Positions 1 through 8,729 of a stretch of 64,000 bases of DNA are shown here, piece by piece. The translations under genes were made by a program, and so were the position numbers. The DNA comes from DATAES01 sp963721305 (lineage in GTDB: Bacteria > Actinomycetota > Acidimicrobiia > Acidimicrobiales > JACDCH01). How positions within the stretch are numbered: the stretch's first letter is position 1; every line of letters starts with the position of its first letter. The notes under the pieces are model-generated. The model did not search any database and had not been told where the DNA came from. It worked only from the letters and a program-made list of their open reading frames with translations. The DNA is taken from positions 806,001 through 870,000 of the forward strand of contig CAVRIR010000005.1 in assembly GCA_963721305.1 (NCBI GenBank), written 5' to 3'.

Positions 1-122
1 TCGATCGGCGTGACGGCTCCCGGCGCCTTGAACTCGAGCGTTGTGCCGACCGCGTCGCCACACGCGAGCCCGAGGAGGGCGCCCCGAGCGCGATCCCGGC
101 CGGAAGCGTCGAAGTACCTCAT
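1..122 (-). CDS. ADP-ribosylglycohydrolase family protein, N-terminal part
   Basis: Only the first 40 codons are in the window; the gene runs off the left edge. The start MRYFDASGRDRARGALLGLA, followed by CGDAVGTTLEFKAPG, is the characteristic N-terminal helix of ADP-ribosylglycohydrolases (DraG/ADPRH fold), which remove ADP-ribose from modified proteins using two Mg ions. The ATG (complement of 120-122) is preceded by a GGAAGG-type ribosome binding site. It is transcribed away from the neighbouring tRNA gene. The Mg-binding residues lie outside the window, so activity cannot be judged. Confidence 0.8.
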   Translation of the reverse strand, partial: MRYFDASGRDRARGALLGLACGDAVGTTLEFKAPGAVTPI

Positions 123-196
123 GCCTTCCGACCGTACAGAGGGGGGTGTGACAGTGAGCCGGGGACCGACCCGCAGCTAGAGTGGTTCGGCTACTT

Positions 197-269
197 GGCC
201 CCATCGTCTAGTGGCCTAGGACACCACCCTCTCAAGGTGGCGGCACGGGTTCGAATCCCGTTGGGGCTG
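197..269 (+). tRNA. tRNA-Glu (anticodon CTC)
   Basis: The 73 nt fold as a complete cloverleaf. The acceptor stem pairs GGCCCCA with TGGGGCT (one terminal G-U pair). The anticodon stem is CCACC/GGTGG around the loop CTCTCAA, giving anticodon CTC, which reads GAG. The T arm is ACGGG-TTCGAAT-CCCGT. The discriminator is G and no CCA is encoded. Its 3' half is duplicated at 2834-2878, so it was used as an integration site. Confidence 0.95.
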
Positions 270-270
270 C
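226..270 (+). repeat. attL-like site inside tRNA-Glu (45-bp direct repeat, copy 1)
   Basis: These 45 bases, from the anticodon stem to just past the tRNA 3' end, are identical to 2834-2878. A perfect copy of a tRNA 3' half some 2.6 kb downstream is the classic product of tyrosine-recombinase integration, in which the element rebuilds the tRNA and leaves the displaced 3' end at its far side. Confidence 0.85.
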
Positions 271-282
271 TGGCATCGCGGC

Positions 283-820
283 CTACGACGCCGGTTTCGT
301 GCCCTCCGAGTGCCCTAACTTTTCGGCCAGGTCCACCACCGGTGCGCTCGGACGAAGCTCGGCCAATGCCTCCGCGATCACTTGATCGCGCTCTCTGGTG
401 GCACGGACGTAACGCATCGCGGAGTGAGGAGTGGCGTGGCCCATTCGGTGCATGAGCTCGGCCAACGTCGCGCCCGTCGTGGCCGCCAGCGTGTTCGCGG
501 ATATGGCGAAGATCGTGCAGTGTCAGATCCGGCCGTCCCGCCGCTGCACGAGCGCGACGGAACGCTGTCCCGAGCAGACGAGAACCGAGCGGCGCGCCCT
601 TCTCGCCGGTAAACACCAGCGCGTCGCCCTCCGACCCGACGAAGCGAGCAAGGTGCGTCTCGACGTCGGCTGCAATCGACGACGGGAACGTCACCGTCCT
701 TCGCCCTGCCGTGGTCTTCGGTCCTTGGACGACGACGCCCTTGCCGCGGATGTGGTGAACGGGTCTGGTTCACGGACACGGTGCGATGGATGAGATCGAA
801 GTCGCAGTAGTTCACTCCGG
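283..820 (-). pseudogene. Tyrosine recombinase/integrase remnant, frameshifted
   Basis: Read in three frames, the minus strand gives a continuous C-terminal half of a phage-type integrase. It runs CDFDLIHRTVSV, then VVVQGPKTTAGRRTVTFPSS, then LTLHDLRH, then ANTLAATTGATLAELMHRMG, then AMRYVRATRERD. The HxxR motif (HDLRH), the MGH histidine and the nucleophile Tyr (MRYVRA) are all recognisable. They are separated by single-base shifts near 770 and near 501. The N-terminal core-binding domain and the first catalytic Arg are missing, apparently by deletion near 820, where the sequence joins a helix-turn-helix-like segment. It lies directly beside tRNA-Glu, the usual place for an integrase using that site. 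It is clearly non-functional. Confidence 0.8.
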
Positions 821-1159
821 CCTTCACCGCTTCGATCCCTCCCGGTTCTGCTTCGTAGAAATCGCGAACCTTCGCCAGTAGCTCCGGTGTTACTTGGCGG
901 CGACGGCGCGCTGTCTTCACGCTCTCGTAGCGCTCACGGCGTCGCGACTGATGACCTCCTTGAAGTCATCAGCCGACGCGCCCGTCGCATCGGCCTCGGT
1001 GTAGCCGCGATTCGGTGTTATCTCCTGCGCCTCGATCTTGAGGCGATCTCGCGCCTCGATCAACGTCGAGCCGAGCTCGCCAAGCTGCGTATCGCGGTAT
1101 CGACAATGGAAGCTCGAACGTGAGCTTTGCGCTCGGGAAACGACCAGTACCATAAGCAT
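821..1159 (-). pseudogene. Decayed helix-turn-helix-like protein upstream of the integrase
   Basis: Two minus-strand frames joined near 918 read LIEARDRLKIEAQEI, then ADDFKEVISRDAV, then YESVKTARRRRQVTPELLAK, then VRDFYEAEPGG. The pattern resembles the small HTH-type proteins that often precede actinobacterial tyrosine integrases. The reading then runs straight into the middle of the integrase catalytic domain, which suggests a deletion fused the two genes. Family assignment is from memory of the pattern only. Confidence 0.35.
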
Positions 1160-1210
1160 CGGCGTAAGACATGACCGTCACGGCGGCCAACCAGAACATT
1201 GAGGCCCGAA

Positions 1211-2686
1211 ATGACCACAGCGTTCCGTCCGTCGTCCTTCGTCATCGTCGCCTACGTGGTCGCTCTCACGGCCATGGTGCTGGTCGCCAGCCCCGACGCG
1301 GCTGCTGCCGCCCGCACCTGCCACGTACGGCACTGCCCGACCACCACCACGACCACACAGCCGACCACGACCACCGCCAAACCCACAACAACCTCCACGA
1401 CCTCGACCACGATCAAGCCGACGACCACCACCTCCACGACGATGTCGGGCATGGGGATGGGTGGACCCGATCGGTGCACGTTCACCACCTTCTGCGACGC
1501 GTTCCAGACGCCCAACCCCGGCGGCAGAGGCGGCGATCTCAACGAGACGAACTGGTCGTTCTCTCGGGTGCAGCAGTTGACGAACCCCACCCAGAACCTG
1601 GTCAACAACTACGCCACCGTGCAGGCTCAGTTCTGCAAGACCACACAGACACGACTCGCTGACAACGACAGCTTCATCTGCGGCGCTCAGTTCGGTGAGA
1701 GCAACCACTGGATGGAAGCGATGAACGACAACGGCGAGTACGCCTCCCAGGGCGCTCGTGTGTTGCAGCCGTTCGACTTCGCCAACCGCACCGGCACCAT
1801 CGACTTCTCGGTGGACGCCAAGAGCGAAGGCACGCACTCGTCGTGGCCCGACATCTGGATCACCGCCGACCCCGTACAACAACCCCACGAGGACTTCCCC
1901 GGCACCCACATCTTCCCCCGTGAGGGAGTGCAGGTCTCGCTGAACGCCGACTGGTGCCCCGGTCAGTACCCGAACAACCTCATCAACTTCAACGCCGTGC
2001 GCGACATCAACACGTACTCCAACTACCAGATCGCCCAGTCCAACGATCACTCGTCGTCATGCTTCACGACCGCCCCCGACATGGCCAACCACTTCCAGAT
2101 CCGCATCTCCAAGACACGGGTCGAGGTGTGGGCCAGCAACGACGACGGCTCGAACTTCTCACTGCGCCTCGCCCGCAACGTGAACCTCAACTTCACGCGG
2201 GGCTATGTGAGCTTCGAGCACGCGCAGTACAACGCCGAGAAGTTCAACAACCTCAACCCCACCACCTACCACTGGCACGCCATCAGCTTCGACGGCCCAG
2301 TGCTGCCAGTCGATCGTGACTACCAGGTGCCCGACGCCCTCGTGCCCGCAACGGGCGGCACGGTGAACCTCGGCTACCAGACGAACACCGGCACGTTCAC
2401 TCTCAACGGCGTGAACCCCACCGGCGAGACCAAGGCGTACGTGACGCTGAACGTGTACTGGTACTCGTCTCCGCTGGCGCTCACCGTCAACCTCAACGGG
2501 CACGCCTACAACGCCCCGGTCAACGACCCGAATACGGGTAGCCACCGCTACCAGTGGAGCTACGTCCTGCTTCCGGTGAACCTGGCCGACGTGCACTCCG
2601 GAGCCAACACGCTGTCGGTCGCCAACACCGGCTGCGGCGACCAGTGCCCCACCGTGGCCAACATCGACCTGGAGATGGTCCACTAA
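1211..2686 (+). CDS. Secreted Thr-rich protein with concanavalin-like beta-sandwich region
   Basis: The predicted product is 491 aa. An in-frame TTG at 1199 would add four residues, but the ATG at 1211 gives a clean Sec signal peptide with hydrophobic core VIVAYVVALTAMVLVA and an Ala-rich cleavage region. A roughly 40-residue linker made almost only of Thr and Pro follows, typical of extracellular spacers. The remaining ~400 residues are rich in Asn, Thr, Trp and aromatic residues. The segment FANRTGTIDFSVDAK with a later FTRGYVSFEHAQYNAEKF resembles LamG/glucanase-like jelly-roll domains, so carbohydrate or surface binding is plausible. The family is not identified. It is the only intact gene between the two tRNA-Glu repeats and so is the apparent cargo. 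Confidence 0.75.
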   Translation: MTTAFRPSSFVIVAYVVALTAMVLVASPDAAAAARTCHVRHCPTTTTTTQPTTTTAKPTTTSTTSTTIKPTTTTSTTMSGMGMGGPDRCTFTTFCDAFQTPNPGGRGGDLNETNWSFSRVQQLTNPTQNLVNNYATVQAQFCKTTQTRLADNDSFICGAQFGESNHWMEAMNDNGEYASQGARVLQPFDFANRTGTIDFSVDAKSEGTHSSWPDIWITADPVQQPHEDFPGTHIFPREGVQVSLNADWCPGQYPNNLINFNAVRDINTYSNYQIAQSNDHSSSCFTTAPDMANHFQIRISKTRVEVWASNDDGSNFSLRLARNVNLNFTRGYVSFEHAQYNAEKFNNLNPTTYHWHAISFDGPVLPVDRDYQVPDALVPATGGTVNLGYQTNTGTFTLNGVNPTGETKAYVTLNVYWYSSPLALTVNLNGHAYNAPVNDPNTGSHRYQWSYVLLPVNLADVHSGANTLSVANTGCGDQCPTVANIDLEMVH

Positions 2687-2833
2687 CGCGTCAGACCCCT
2701 CCCCGACCGGGATCGCGTTTGACGTTGTGGATTTCGACAGCGTCGAGGCCTACGACCGGGCGCGACAGCGAGCTCCGTTGCGCGGTCCCATCGTTCGCAC
2801 CTACCGAGGCGCGCATTTCCATCGGCCGGGAAG

Positions 2834-2878
2834 ACCCTCTCAAGGTGGCGGCACGGGTTCGAATCCCGTTGGGGCTGC
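2834..2878 (+). repeat. attR-like tRNA-Glu 3' fragment (45-bp direct repeat, copy 2)
   Basis: This is an exact copy of 226-270, holding the anticodon arm 3' side, T arm and acceptor 3' strand but no tRNA 5' half, so it is not a functional gene. It marks the far end of a 2.6-kb integrated element. The gene-free stretch 2687-3035 holds only this scar; I see no other feature there. Confidence 0.9.
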
Positions 2879-3035
2879 CGAAGCCAAAGTCCCTGCATGA
2901 TGCCGGTTTTGGTCCGAGAGCCGGCTCTCGCGTCCTCTGGTCGATGCCGCCGATCTGCAGGAACACCGAATTCGGCTGGTCACCTCTAGAACTCGCCCGT
3001 ATCTCAGTCCCCGCGCGGGGCTCCGTTAATACTGC

Positions 3036-4019
3036 ATGAACCAACTCGTGACCGTGCTGATCTGCACGCGCAATCGACCAGCTGATGCTGATCGTGCGGT
3101 GCGATCTGTCCTCGCAAGCCGGGGAGTCGAGCTCGACGTGATCGTCATCGACCAGAGCGACGACAACGCCACCGGCCAACGACTTGGTGCAATTCCGCAC
3201 CAAGGAGAGTTGCGGTACCACAGGACCCGGTCCCGAGGGGTCGGGCCTGCACTGCAGGAGGGCTTCGAAGCGGCCCGCTCGCCCTACATCCTTCGAACCG
3301 ACGACGACTGCGAGGTCTCGCCCGACTGGGCTGCCGCCATGGCCAAGTCACTGCGCGACCGGCATGACGTCGGGGTCGTGTTCTCGAATGTCGTCGCGGC
3401 GCCGTTCGACCCCACCACTGGATACACACCGATCTGCGAGCGACATCAGGACGAGGTGATCCGATCGGCATTCGGAACCCTTCGACGGCGCGGCCTCGGT
3501 GCCGGCGTCGCCTACCGGCGCGAGGCGCTCGAGGACATCGGGGGCTTCGACGCCTCGCTCGGACCAGGGTGTCCGCTCGGAGCGACGGACGACTGGGACA
3601 TCGAGCTGCGGGTGTTGCTGCGGAACTGGCTTGTCTTCCACAACAGCGCTGTCGAGGTTGTTCACCACGGCTACCGCTCGTTCGCCGAGGGCAAGATCCA
3701 CGCCCGGCGGGATTGGTATGGCATCGGGGCGCTGTTCGCGAAGCTCATCCGCGCCGGCCACCCGAGCGTTATCCCTGCGGCCGCGTGGCAACTCGTCGCC
3801 TACGGCATCCTGCCCCCGATCAACGACGTGATCCACCTGCGCCGCCCTCGAGGCATCGGCCGTGTTGCGGCCTTTTTCAGGGGATTCGGCGCTGCGCTTC
3901 GAGTTCGTATCGATCGCAGAACAATGCGGTTCGTCGGGCTGCAGACACCCGATGGGCCGATTGAGTCGGGTGATGCATCAGGCCACCAGCCGAAATCTCT
4001 CCCCGAGGTACACGGCTGA
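3036..4019 (+). CDS. Family 2 glycosyltransferase
   Basis: This 327-aa protein has a GT-A fold start: VTVLICTRNRPADADRAVRS, then LDVIVIDQSDD, then YILRTDDDCEVSPDW. The DDD motif binds the metal and nucleotide sugar. A later GCPLGATDDWDIELR region matches the acceptor-side ED-type motif of GT2 enzymes. It probably transfers a sugar to a cell-surface polysaccharide or lipid at the cytoplasmic face of the membrane. No obvious multi-span membrane domain is seen. It faces a methyltransferase encoded convergently, as in small surface-glycan clusters. Donor and acceptor are unknown. Confidence 0.88.
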   Translation: MNQLVTVLICTRNRPADADRAVRSVLASRGVELDVIVIDQSDDNATGQRLGAIPHQGELRYHRTRSRGVGPALQEGFEAARSPYILRTDDDCEVSPDWAAAMAKSLRDRHDVGVVFSNVVAAPFDPTTGYTPICERHQDEVIRSAFGTLRRRGLGAGVAYRREALEDIGGFDASLGPGCPLGATDDWDIELRVLLRNWLVFHNSAVEVVHHGYRSFAEGKIHARRDWYGIGALFAKLIRAGHPSVIPAAAWQLVAYGILPPINDVIHLRRPRGIGRVAAFFRGFGAALRVRIDRRTMRFVGLQTPDGPIESGDASGHQPKSLPEVHG

Positions 4020-4046
4020 CAAGGGCTTGGCCGGACCAGCCTCAGG

Positions 4047-5054
4047 TCACGGATTCGACGGACTTCGGCGCTTCGCGGCGACGCAGAAGCTGGGCCCGTT
4101 CGGACCGTTCGCCTCGTCGAAGTTGATCTCCACCACGTCGAATCCGAAGTGATCCAAGGCGCTGAGGATGTCGGCGCGAGTCAGCCAAGCGCTCGTGCTC
4201 GCTGAGCCGCCGCAGAACTCCTTCGACTCGAGCGCTCGCTGGTATTCCTGTCGGTATGGCGTGTAGGTGAAGCCGTCGTACACCGCTTCAGCCGACTTCG
4301 AGAACCGCACGGACAGGTCCGGCCGAGACCGGGCGATCTCGTCGTCGTAGTAGTGCGTCCACAACAGCAGCCGGTCGCTTGCGCGTGTCATCAGATCCAA
4401 GCCGCCGACCGGGTCGCGCAAGTGGTACAGCACGCCGCTCGCGACGCAGAGATCGAACTTGCTCGAGCCCCTCGCCACCTCGCTCTCCAAATAGTGAATG
4501 GCGTCGCCACACAAGAACCTTGCGCTCGGCATGCCGAGCAATTCCTTGCTGATCAGACACCTCAGAAACGCGCGTCTGTTGGCCTCCACGGCCACGACTT
4601 CGGCCGCGCCCATGCGATCCAACATGTACGTGTGACCGCCCTCGAGTGGGCCGAGTTCCACGACGCGTTGGCCCTCCACCCCACCCAGGATCTCGACGCC
4701 CCAACGCACACGTACGTCGGCGAACAACGGCGACGAGCCGGCTCGAAGATCGGTGAGCGGAAGCTCTGACGCCCACTCTCCGCTGAAGATGTCTGCCGCG
4801 GTCTGGGCACTCGGCGCCTCCGAGCAGTATGCGTTCAGCACGTCGAGCTCAGGACGGTGGAGCTCGACCTCGACCCCCGCCAGCCGCTCCTCGATCCCCG
4901 CCAGCCGCTCGTCGAGTCCGGCCAGCCTTGGATCAACTCGAGCGGCGATGGATCGCAGTTCGTCCTGTTGGATGGGCGTGAACCCTTCCGGATGGTTATG
5001 AATGACGCCCGTCTCCCTCAGCAGGCGACCTACACGCGATCGGACTCGGCCCAC
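4047..5054 (-). CDS. Class I SAM-dependent methyltransferase
   Basis: This is a 335-aa protein. The N-terminal third holds a short heptad-like stretch (RLAGLDERLAGIEERLAGVE) that is probably a coiled coil. The Rossmann core follows: VVELGPLEGGHTYMLDRMGA is the SAM-binding loop, VVAVEANRR the acidic residue after beta2, and FDLCVASGVLYHLRDPVGGL the motif-IV region. This pattern is common in methyltransferases of surface-glycan clusters and is related to CmoB-like enzymes. It converges on the GT2 gene with 27 bp between stops. The substrate is not predictable. Confidence 0.85.
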   Translation of the reverse strand: MGRVRSRVGRLLRETGVIHNHPEGFTPIQQDELRSIAARVDPRLAGLDERLAGIEERLAGVEVELHRPELDVLNAYCSEAPSAQTAADIFSGEWASELPLTDLRAGSSPLFADVRVRWGVEILGGVEGQRVVELGPLEGGHTYMLDRMGAAEVVAVEANRRAFLRCLISKELLGMPSARFLCGDAIHYLESEVARGSSKFDLCVASGVLYHLRDPVGGLDLMTRASDRLLLWTHYYDDEIARSRPDLSVRFSKSAEAVYDGFTYTPYRQEYQRALESKEFCGGSASTSAWLTRADILSALDHFGFDVVEINFDEANGPNGPSFCVAAKRRSPSNP

Positions 5055-5167
5055 CAGTCATCCGTTCGTTCGTGATCCATCAAGGCGATCGGCGAGCCTA
5101 CCCACGTCGTCGAATGTGGCGCGCGGCCGGTTCACCCCACGAACTCGTGTGCAACATCCGCCACCTG

Positions 5168-7073
5168 CTAGTGGCGGTGGTGGAAGGGGCTGGCGGCCAC
5201 GCCTTCCTCGGCGGCGATGACATGGAGGACAGCGTTGATCAACGCGAGATGCGTGAAGGCCTGGGGGAAGTTGCCGAGATGGCGGCCGGTCATCGGGTCG
5301 AGCTCTTCGGCGTAGAGACCGAGCGGGCTGGCGAACGACAGCAGCTTCTCGCACATCTGCCGCGCCCAGCGGTGCTCACCGATCTCGTTCAGGGCGGACA
5401 CCAACCAGAACGAGCAGATGGTGAACGTGCCCTCTTCACCGGACAGCCCGTCGTCGGTCTCCTTCACCCGGTACCGAAGCACCAACCCGTCCACCGTCAA
5501 CTCGTCGGCGATCGCCAGCACCGTGGCGCGCACCCGCGGATCGCTTGCCGGCAGGAAGCGCAACATCGGGATGAGGAGGTTCGCCGCGTCGAGTGCGTCG
5601 GTGTCGTAGTGCTGCCTGAACACACCGCGTTCGTCGACACCGTTGGCGAGAACATCGGCGTGGATCTCGTCGGCCACGGCACGCCACGCGTCTTCCAGTT
5701 CCGTCTCCTGACGGATGCGCGCCAGCCGTGCCCCTCGATCGGCCGCGACCCAGCACATGACCTTGGACGCAACGAAGTGCTTCGGTTCGCCGCGCACCTC
5801 CCAGATGCCGCGGTCGGGTGACTTCCACTCGTCGATCGCGCACTCGACCTGGCGGCGCACCATCGTCCACGTGCGGTCGTCGAGCCGCTCACGCGACTTG
5901 GTGTGGATGTACACCGAGTCGAGCAGCGCGCCCCACACGTCGTGCTGCCGCTGGTTGTACGCGCCGTTTCCGATGCGCACAGGACGGGCGTCCTCGTAGC
6001 CACGCAGATGATCGAGCACGTGCTCGTCGAGGTCGCGCTCCCCGCCGACGCCGTACATGATCTGCAGGTCGCCGTCACGCTCGGCCGCGTCGACGATGAA
6101 CCAGAAGAAGTCGTTCGCTTCCCAGTCGAACCCCAACGAGTACAACGCCCACAAAGCGAACGTCGAGTCACGGATCCACGAGTAGCGGTAGTCCCAGTTC
6201 CGCTCACCTTGCGGCGTCTCGGGCAACGAAGTGGTCGGGGCTGCCAGCAGGGCTCCCGTGGGCGCGAACGTCAAGCCCTTGAGCGTGAGCGCGCTCCGCT
6301 CGAGGTGCGTTCGCCACGGATGGTCGGGGAACTCGCCGCGAGCCAGCCAGTGTTGCCAGTGGTGCGCCGTCCACACCATCCGTTGGTCGGCTTCCTCATA
6401 CGTCTTCGGAGGCGGATGCTCGCTCCACGACAGCGCGCAGAACTTCGCTTCCCCTTCCTTCAGCAAGGTGCGACACGTCGCCCGTCCGCCCTCGAAACCG
6501 ATGCGCATGTCGGTGGTCAGGCGGAGGTCGACATCGCAGCCGTGCGCGATGGCGCGGCCCTCGTGATAGCTCGCCGTCGGATATGACCACTGCAGCTGGC
6601 ATGCGTCCGTAGTCGAACATCGGCTCGCAATCGAGCGAGATCTGCACCTCGCCGTTCACGCAGTGGACCAGGCGCAGCAACACGTGGTCGGCGTCGTAGT
6701 CCGTGGGCGCTCGCCGATGCGTGTTGGACAGCTCGTCCTCGTGATGCCACGGTCCGATCAGCAAGAGGTCTCGAACGATCATCCAGCCGGTCTTCGTTCC
6801 CCAGCTCGTCTCCAACACGTTCGTGCCCGGTAGATAACGGCGCGCCGCGGGCACGGTGGTGTCAGCGGGGCCGAAGCGGAAGCTTCCTGCGCCGCGGTCG
6901 AGCAGCGCGCCGAAGACGCTCGGCGAATCGGACCGAGGCAGGCACAACCACTCGATGTTGCCGCTCGGCGCGACAAGCGCGGTCGACTCGCAGTCGGACA
7001 GGAATCCGTAGTCCGCGATCGGCGGGAACATCGAGTGTCCCGGTCCGTGCGAGCCTTCCACCACGTCGTTCAT
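5168..7073 (-). pseudogene. GH15 glucoamylase/trehalase-type glycoside hydrolase, one frameshift
   Basis: The N-terminal part, MFPPIADYGFLSDCESTALV with IEWLCLPRSDSPSVFGALLD, is the beta-sandwich domain of bacterial GH15 enzymes. The (alpha/alpha)6 catalytic domain carries WDYRYSWIRDSTFALWAL, then GIWEVRGEPKHFVASKVMCW (general acid Glu), then YAEELDPMTGRHLGNFPQAF (general base region). The two parts are in different frames. The switch is at about 6590, where PAA in frame one is followed by WSYPTASYHEGRAIAHG in the next. One extra base explains it and no domain is lost. It may be an assembly indel rather than a true pseudogene. The expected role is cytoplasmic hydrolysis of alpha-glucans or trehalose. 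Confidence 0.85.
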
Positions 7074-7179
7074 TGTCGCATCAGTGGCCGAATGACGCGT
7101 CGAACCCGCCGCGGCAACGACCGGGAAGGTCGAGCCGGGTGCCGTTGTTGAAGTCCTCGATCATTCGGAGGAGACACCA

Positions 7180-8136
7180 ATGCCTGCTGTCACTGTCGAC
7201 GACCTCGCTACCGTCCCTGCTCTTCCCGCGCTCGAGCCGGACGCTCGCACCCGTCCCGTTCACAGCGTGACCACCGCTCCCGCCGGGTTCGAAGGCGAAG
7301 GGTTCCCGGTCCGCCGCGCCTTCGCCGGCGTGAACCTCGCTGATCTCGACCCGTTCATCCACATGGATCAGATGGGCGAGGTCGACTACGGCCCCGGCGA
7401 GCCCCGCGGCACCGCGTGGCACCCCCACCGCGGGTTCGAAACCGTCACCTACATGATCGACGGCGTCTTCGAGCACAAGGACTCGACCGGTGGCGGCGGC
7501 GTCATCACCAACGGCGACACGCAGTGGATGACAGCCGGTGGCGGCATCCTCCACATCGAACGCCCACCCGAGTCGCTCGTCGCGAGCGGCGGTCTGTTCC
7601 ATGGCATCCAGCTGTGGGTGAACCTGCCGTCCACGGACAAGATGGTCGCTCCCCGATACCAGGACATCCGCAGCGAGAAGGTCACGCTCCTCGCGTCACC
7701 GGACGGCGGCGCGCTCGTGCGCATCATCGCCGGCGACGTCGCCGGCCACGCCGGTCCGGGAGTCACGCACACGCCGATCGCGATGGTCCACGCCACGATC
7801 GCGCCTTCGGGACAGCTCGACCTGCCGTGGCCGCAACCGTTCAACGCGCTGGTCTACGTGCTGAGCGGACAGGGGTCGGTCGACGGTGTGCCGGTTGCCG
7901 CCGGTCAGCTCGCCGTGCTCGGCGCGGGTGATGCCATTCGCGTCGCCGCGGATCGCACGCAGGACAGCCACACCCCGAACCTCGACGTTCTCGTCCTCGG
8001 CGGCCAGCCGATCCGTGAGCCGGTGGCCGCGTACGGTCCGTTCGTCATGAACAACCGCGCCGAGTTGATGCAGGCCTTCGAGGACTACCAGGCCGGCAGG
8101 CTCGGCACCGTTCCCGCCGGCGAAGAGGACAACTGA
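7180..8136 (+). CDS. Pirin family bicupin protein
   Basis: The 318-aa product matches pirin in length and motifs. The N-terminal cupin has WHPHRGFETVTYMIDG and GGGILHIE, which supply the iron-binding His and Glu ligands. A C-terminal cupin lies around residues 190-270 (FNALVYVLSGQGSVDG). Pirins are non-haem iron proteins, some with quercetinase activity and others acting as redox-linked co-regulators. The start ATG follows a strong GGAGGA site. It is followed four bases later by a GNAT gene, so the two are probably co-transcribed. Confidence 0.92.
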   Translation: MPAVTVDDLATVPALPALEPDARTRPVHSVTTAPAGFEGEGFPVRRAFAGVNLADLDPFIHMDQMGEVDYGPGEPRGTAWHPHRGFETVTYMIDGVFEHKDSTGGGGVITNGDTQWMTAGGGILHIERPPESLVASGGLFHGIQLWVNLPSTDKMVAPRYQDIRSEKVTLLASPDGGALVRIIAGDVAGHAGPGVTHTPIAMVHATIAPSGQLDLPWPQPFNALVYVLSGQGSVDGVPVAAGQLAVLGAGDAIRVAADRTQDSHTPNLDVLVLGGQPIREPVAAYGPFVMNNRAELMQAFEDYQAGRLGTVPAGEEDN

Positions 8137-8140
8137 ACCG

Positions 8141-8704
8141 TTGCCGGCGCGCGTGGATCATGTCGAGACGGAACGGCTGATCCTTCGACGTTGGCGCGCC
8201 GACGATGTCGACGCGCTTGCCAAGGTGTTCGCCAAACCGGAGGTGTGGTGGTTCCCGCACAAGCGCGGTTGGTCGTACGCCGAGACGCAGGCGTTCGTCG
8301 ATCGGAAGCTCGAGGACTGGGATACGCGCGGATGGTCGCAATGGGCGATGGCCATCAAGGACACCGAGGCGCTCATCGGATTCGCGGGCCTCAATCCTCC
8401 GGCGTTCCTGCCGGAGGTGATGCCGGCCGTCGAGGTCGGTTGGCGCCTCGACCCTGACTACTGGGGCCGCGGTCTCGCCACCGAGGCGGGGCGGGCGGGG
8501 ATCGACGCGGGCTTCGACCTGCTCGGACTCGATGAGATCGTGAGCATCTACGAGCCAGACAACGTCGCCTCCGGCCGCGTCATGGAACGGCTCGGCATGA
8601 CGCTCGACCGCGAGACCGTGCATCCCAAGCTGGGCGTCCCGCTCCGCGTGTTCAAGATCCGGCGCGCCGACCGCCCGAACTCCGGGGAGAAACGTGCGCT
8701 ATAG
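8141..8704 (+). CDS. GNAT family N-acetyltransferase
   Basis: The product is 187 aa from a TTG start just after the pirin stop. ETERLILRRWRADD opens the RimJ/RimL-type GNAT fold. VEVGWRLDPDYWGRGLATEA holds the acetyl-CoA pyrophosphate-binding loop (RGLATEA), and YEPDNVASGRVMERLGM is the conserved C-terminal motif. It probably acetylates an amino group on a protein or small molecule. The last codons (PNSGEKRAL) are contributed by a repeated palindromic element at 8677-8727, so the natural C-terminus may have been changed by its insertion. Confidence 0.88.
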   Translation: MPARVDHVETERLILRRWRADDVDALAKVFAKPEVWWFPHKRGWSYAETQAFVDRKLEDWDTRGWSQWAMAIKDTEALIGFAGLNPPAFLPEVMPAVEVGWRLDPDYWGRGLATEAGRAGIDAGFDLLGLDEIVSIYEPDNVASGRVMERLGMTLDRETVHPKLGVPLRVFKIRRADRPNSGEKRAL

Positions 8705-8727
8705 CGCACGTTTCCATCCAACATTCG
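8677..8727 (+). repeat. 51-bp palindromic repeat, copy 1
   Basis: This is copy 1 of an element also present at 22634-22684 (inverted) and 59389-59439. The core at 8689-8714 is a perfect 26-bp palindrome with arms GAAACGTGCGCTA. It is flanked by a conserved left part (GAACTCCGGGGA) and right part (CATCCAACATTCG). It sits at the junction of the GNAT gene and a convergent histidine kinase gene. It lacks a T tract, so it is not an ordinary intrinsic terminator. Confidence 0.85.
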
Positions 8728-8729
8728 CG

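Noticed and set aside
1178..2050. 290-codon minus-strand frame opposite the secreted protein
   Set aside because: It is a Val/Gly-rich shadow of the Thr-rich coding sequence with no motif.
2834..2878. Second tRNA-Glu gene
   Set aside because: Only the 3' half is present, with no acceptor 5' strand or D arm, so it is an att scar and not a gene.
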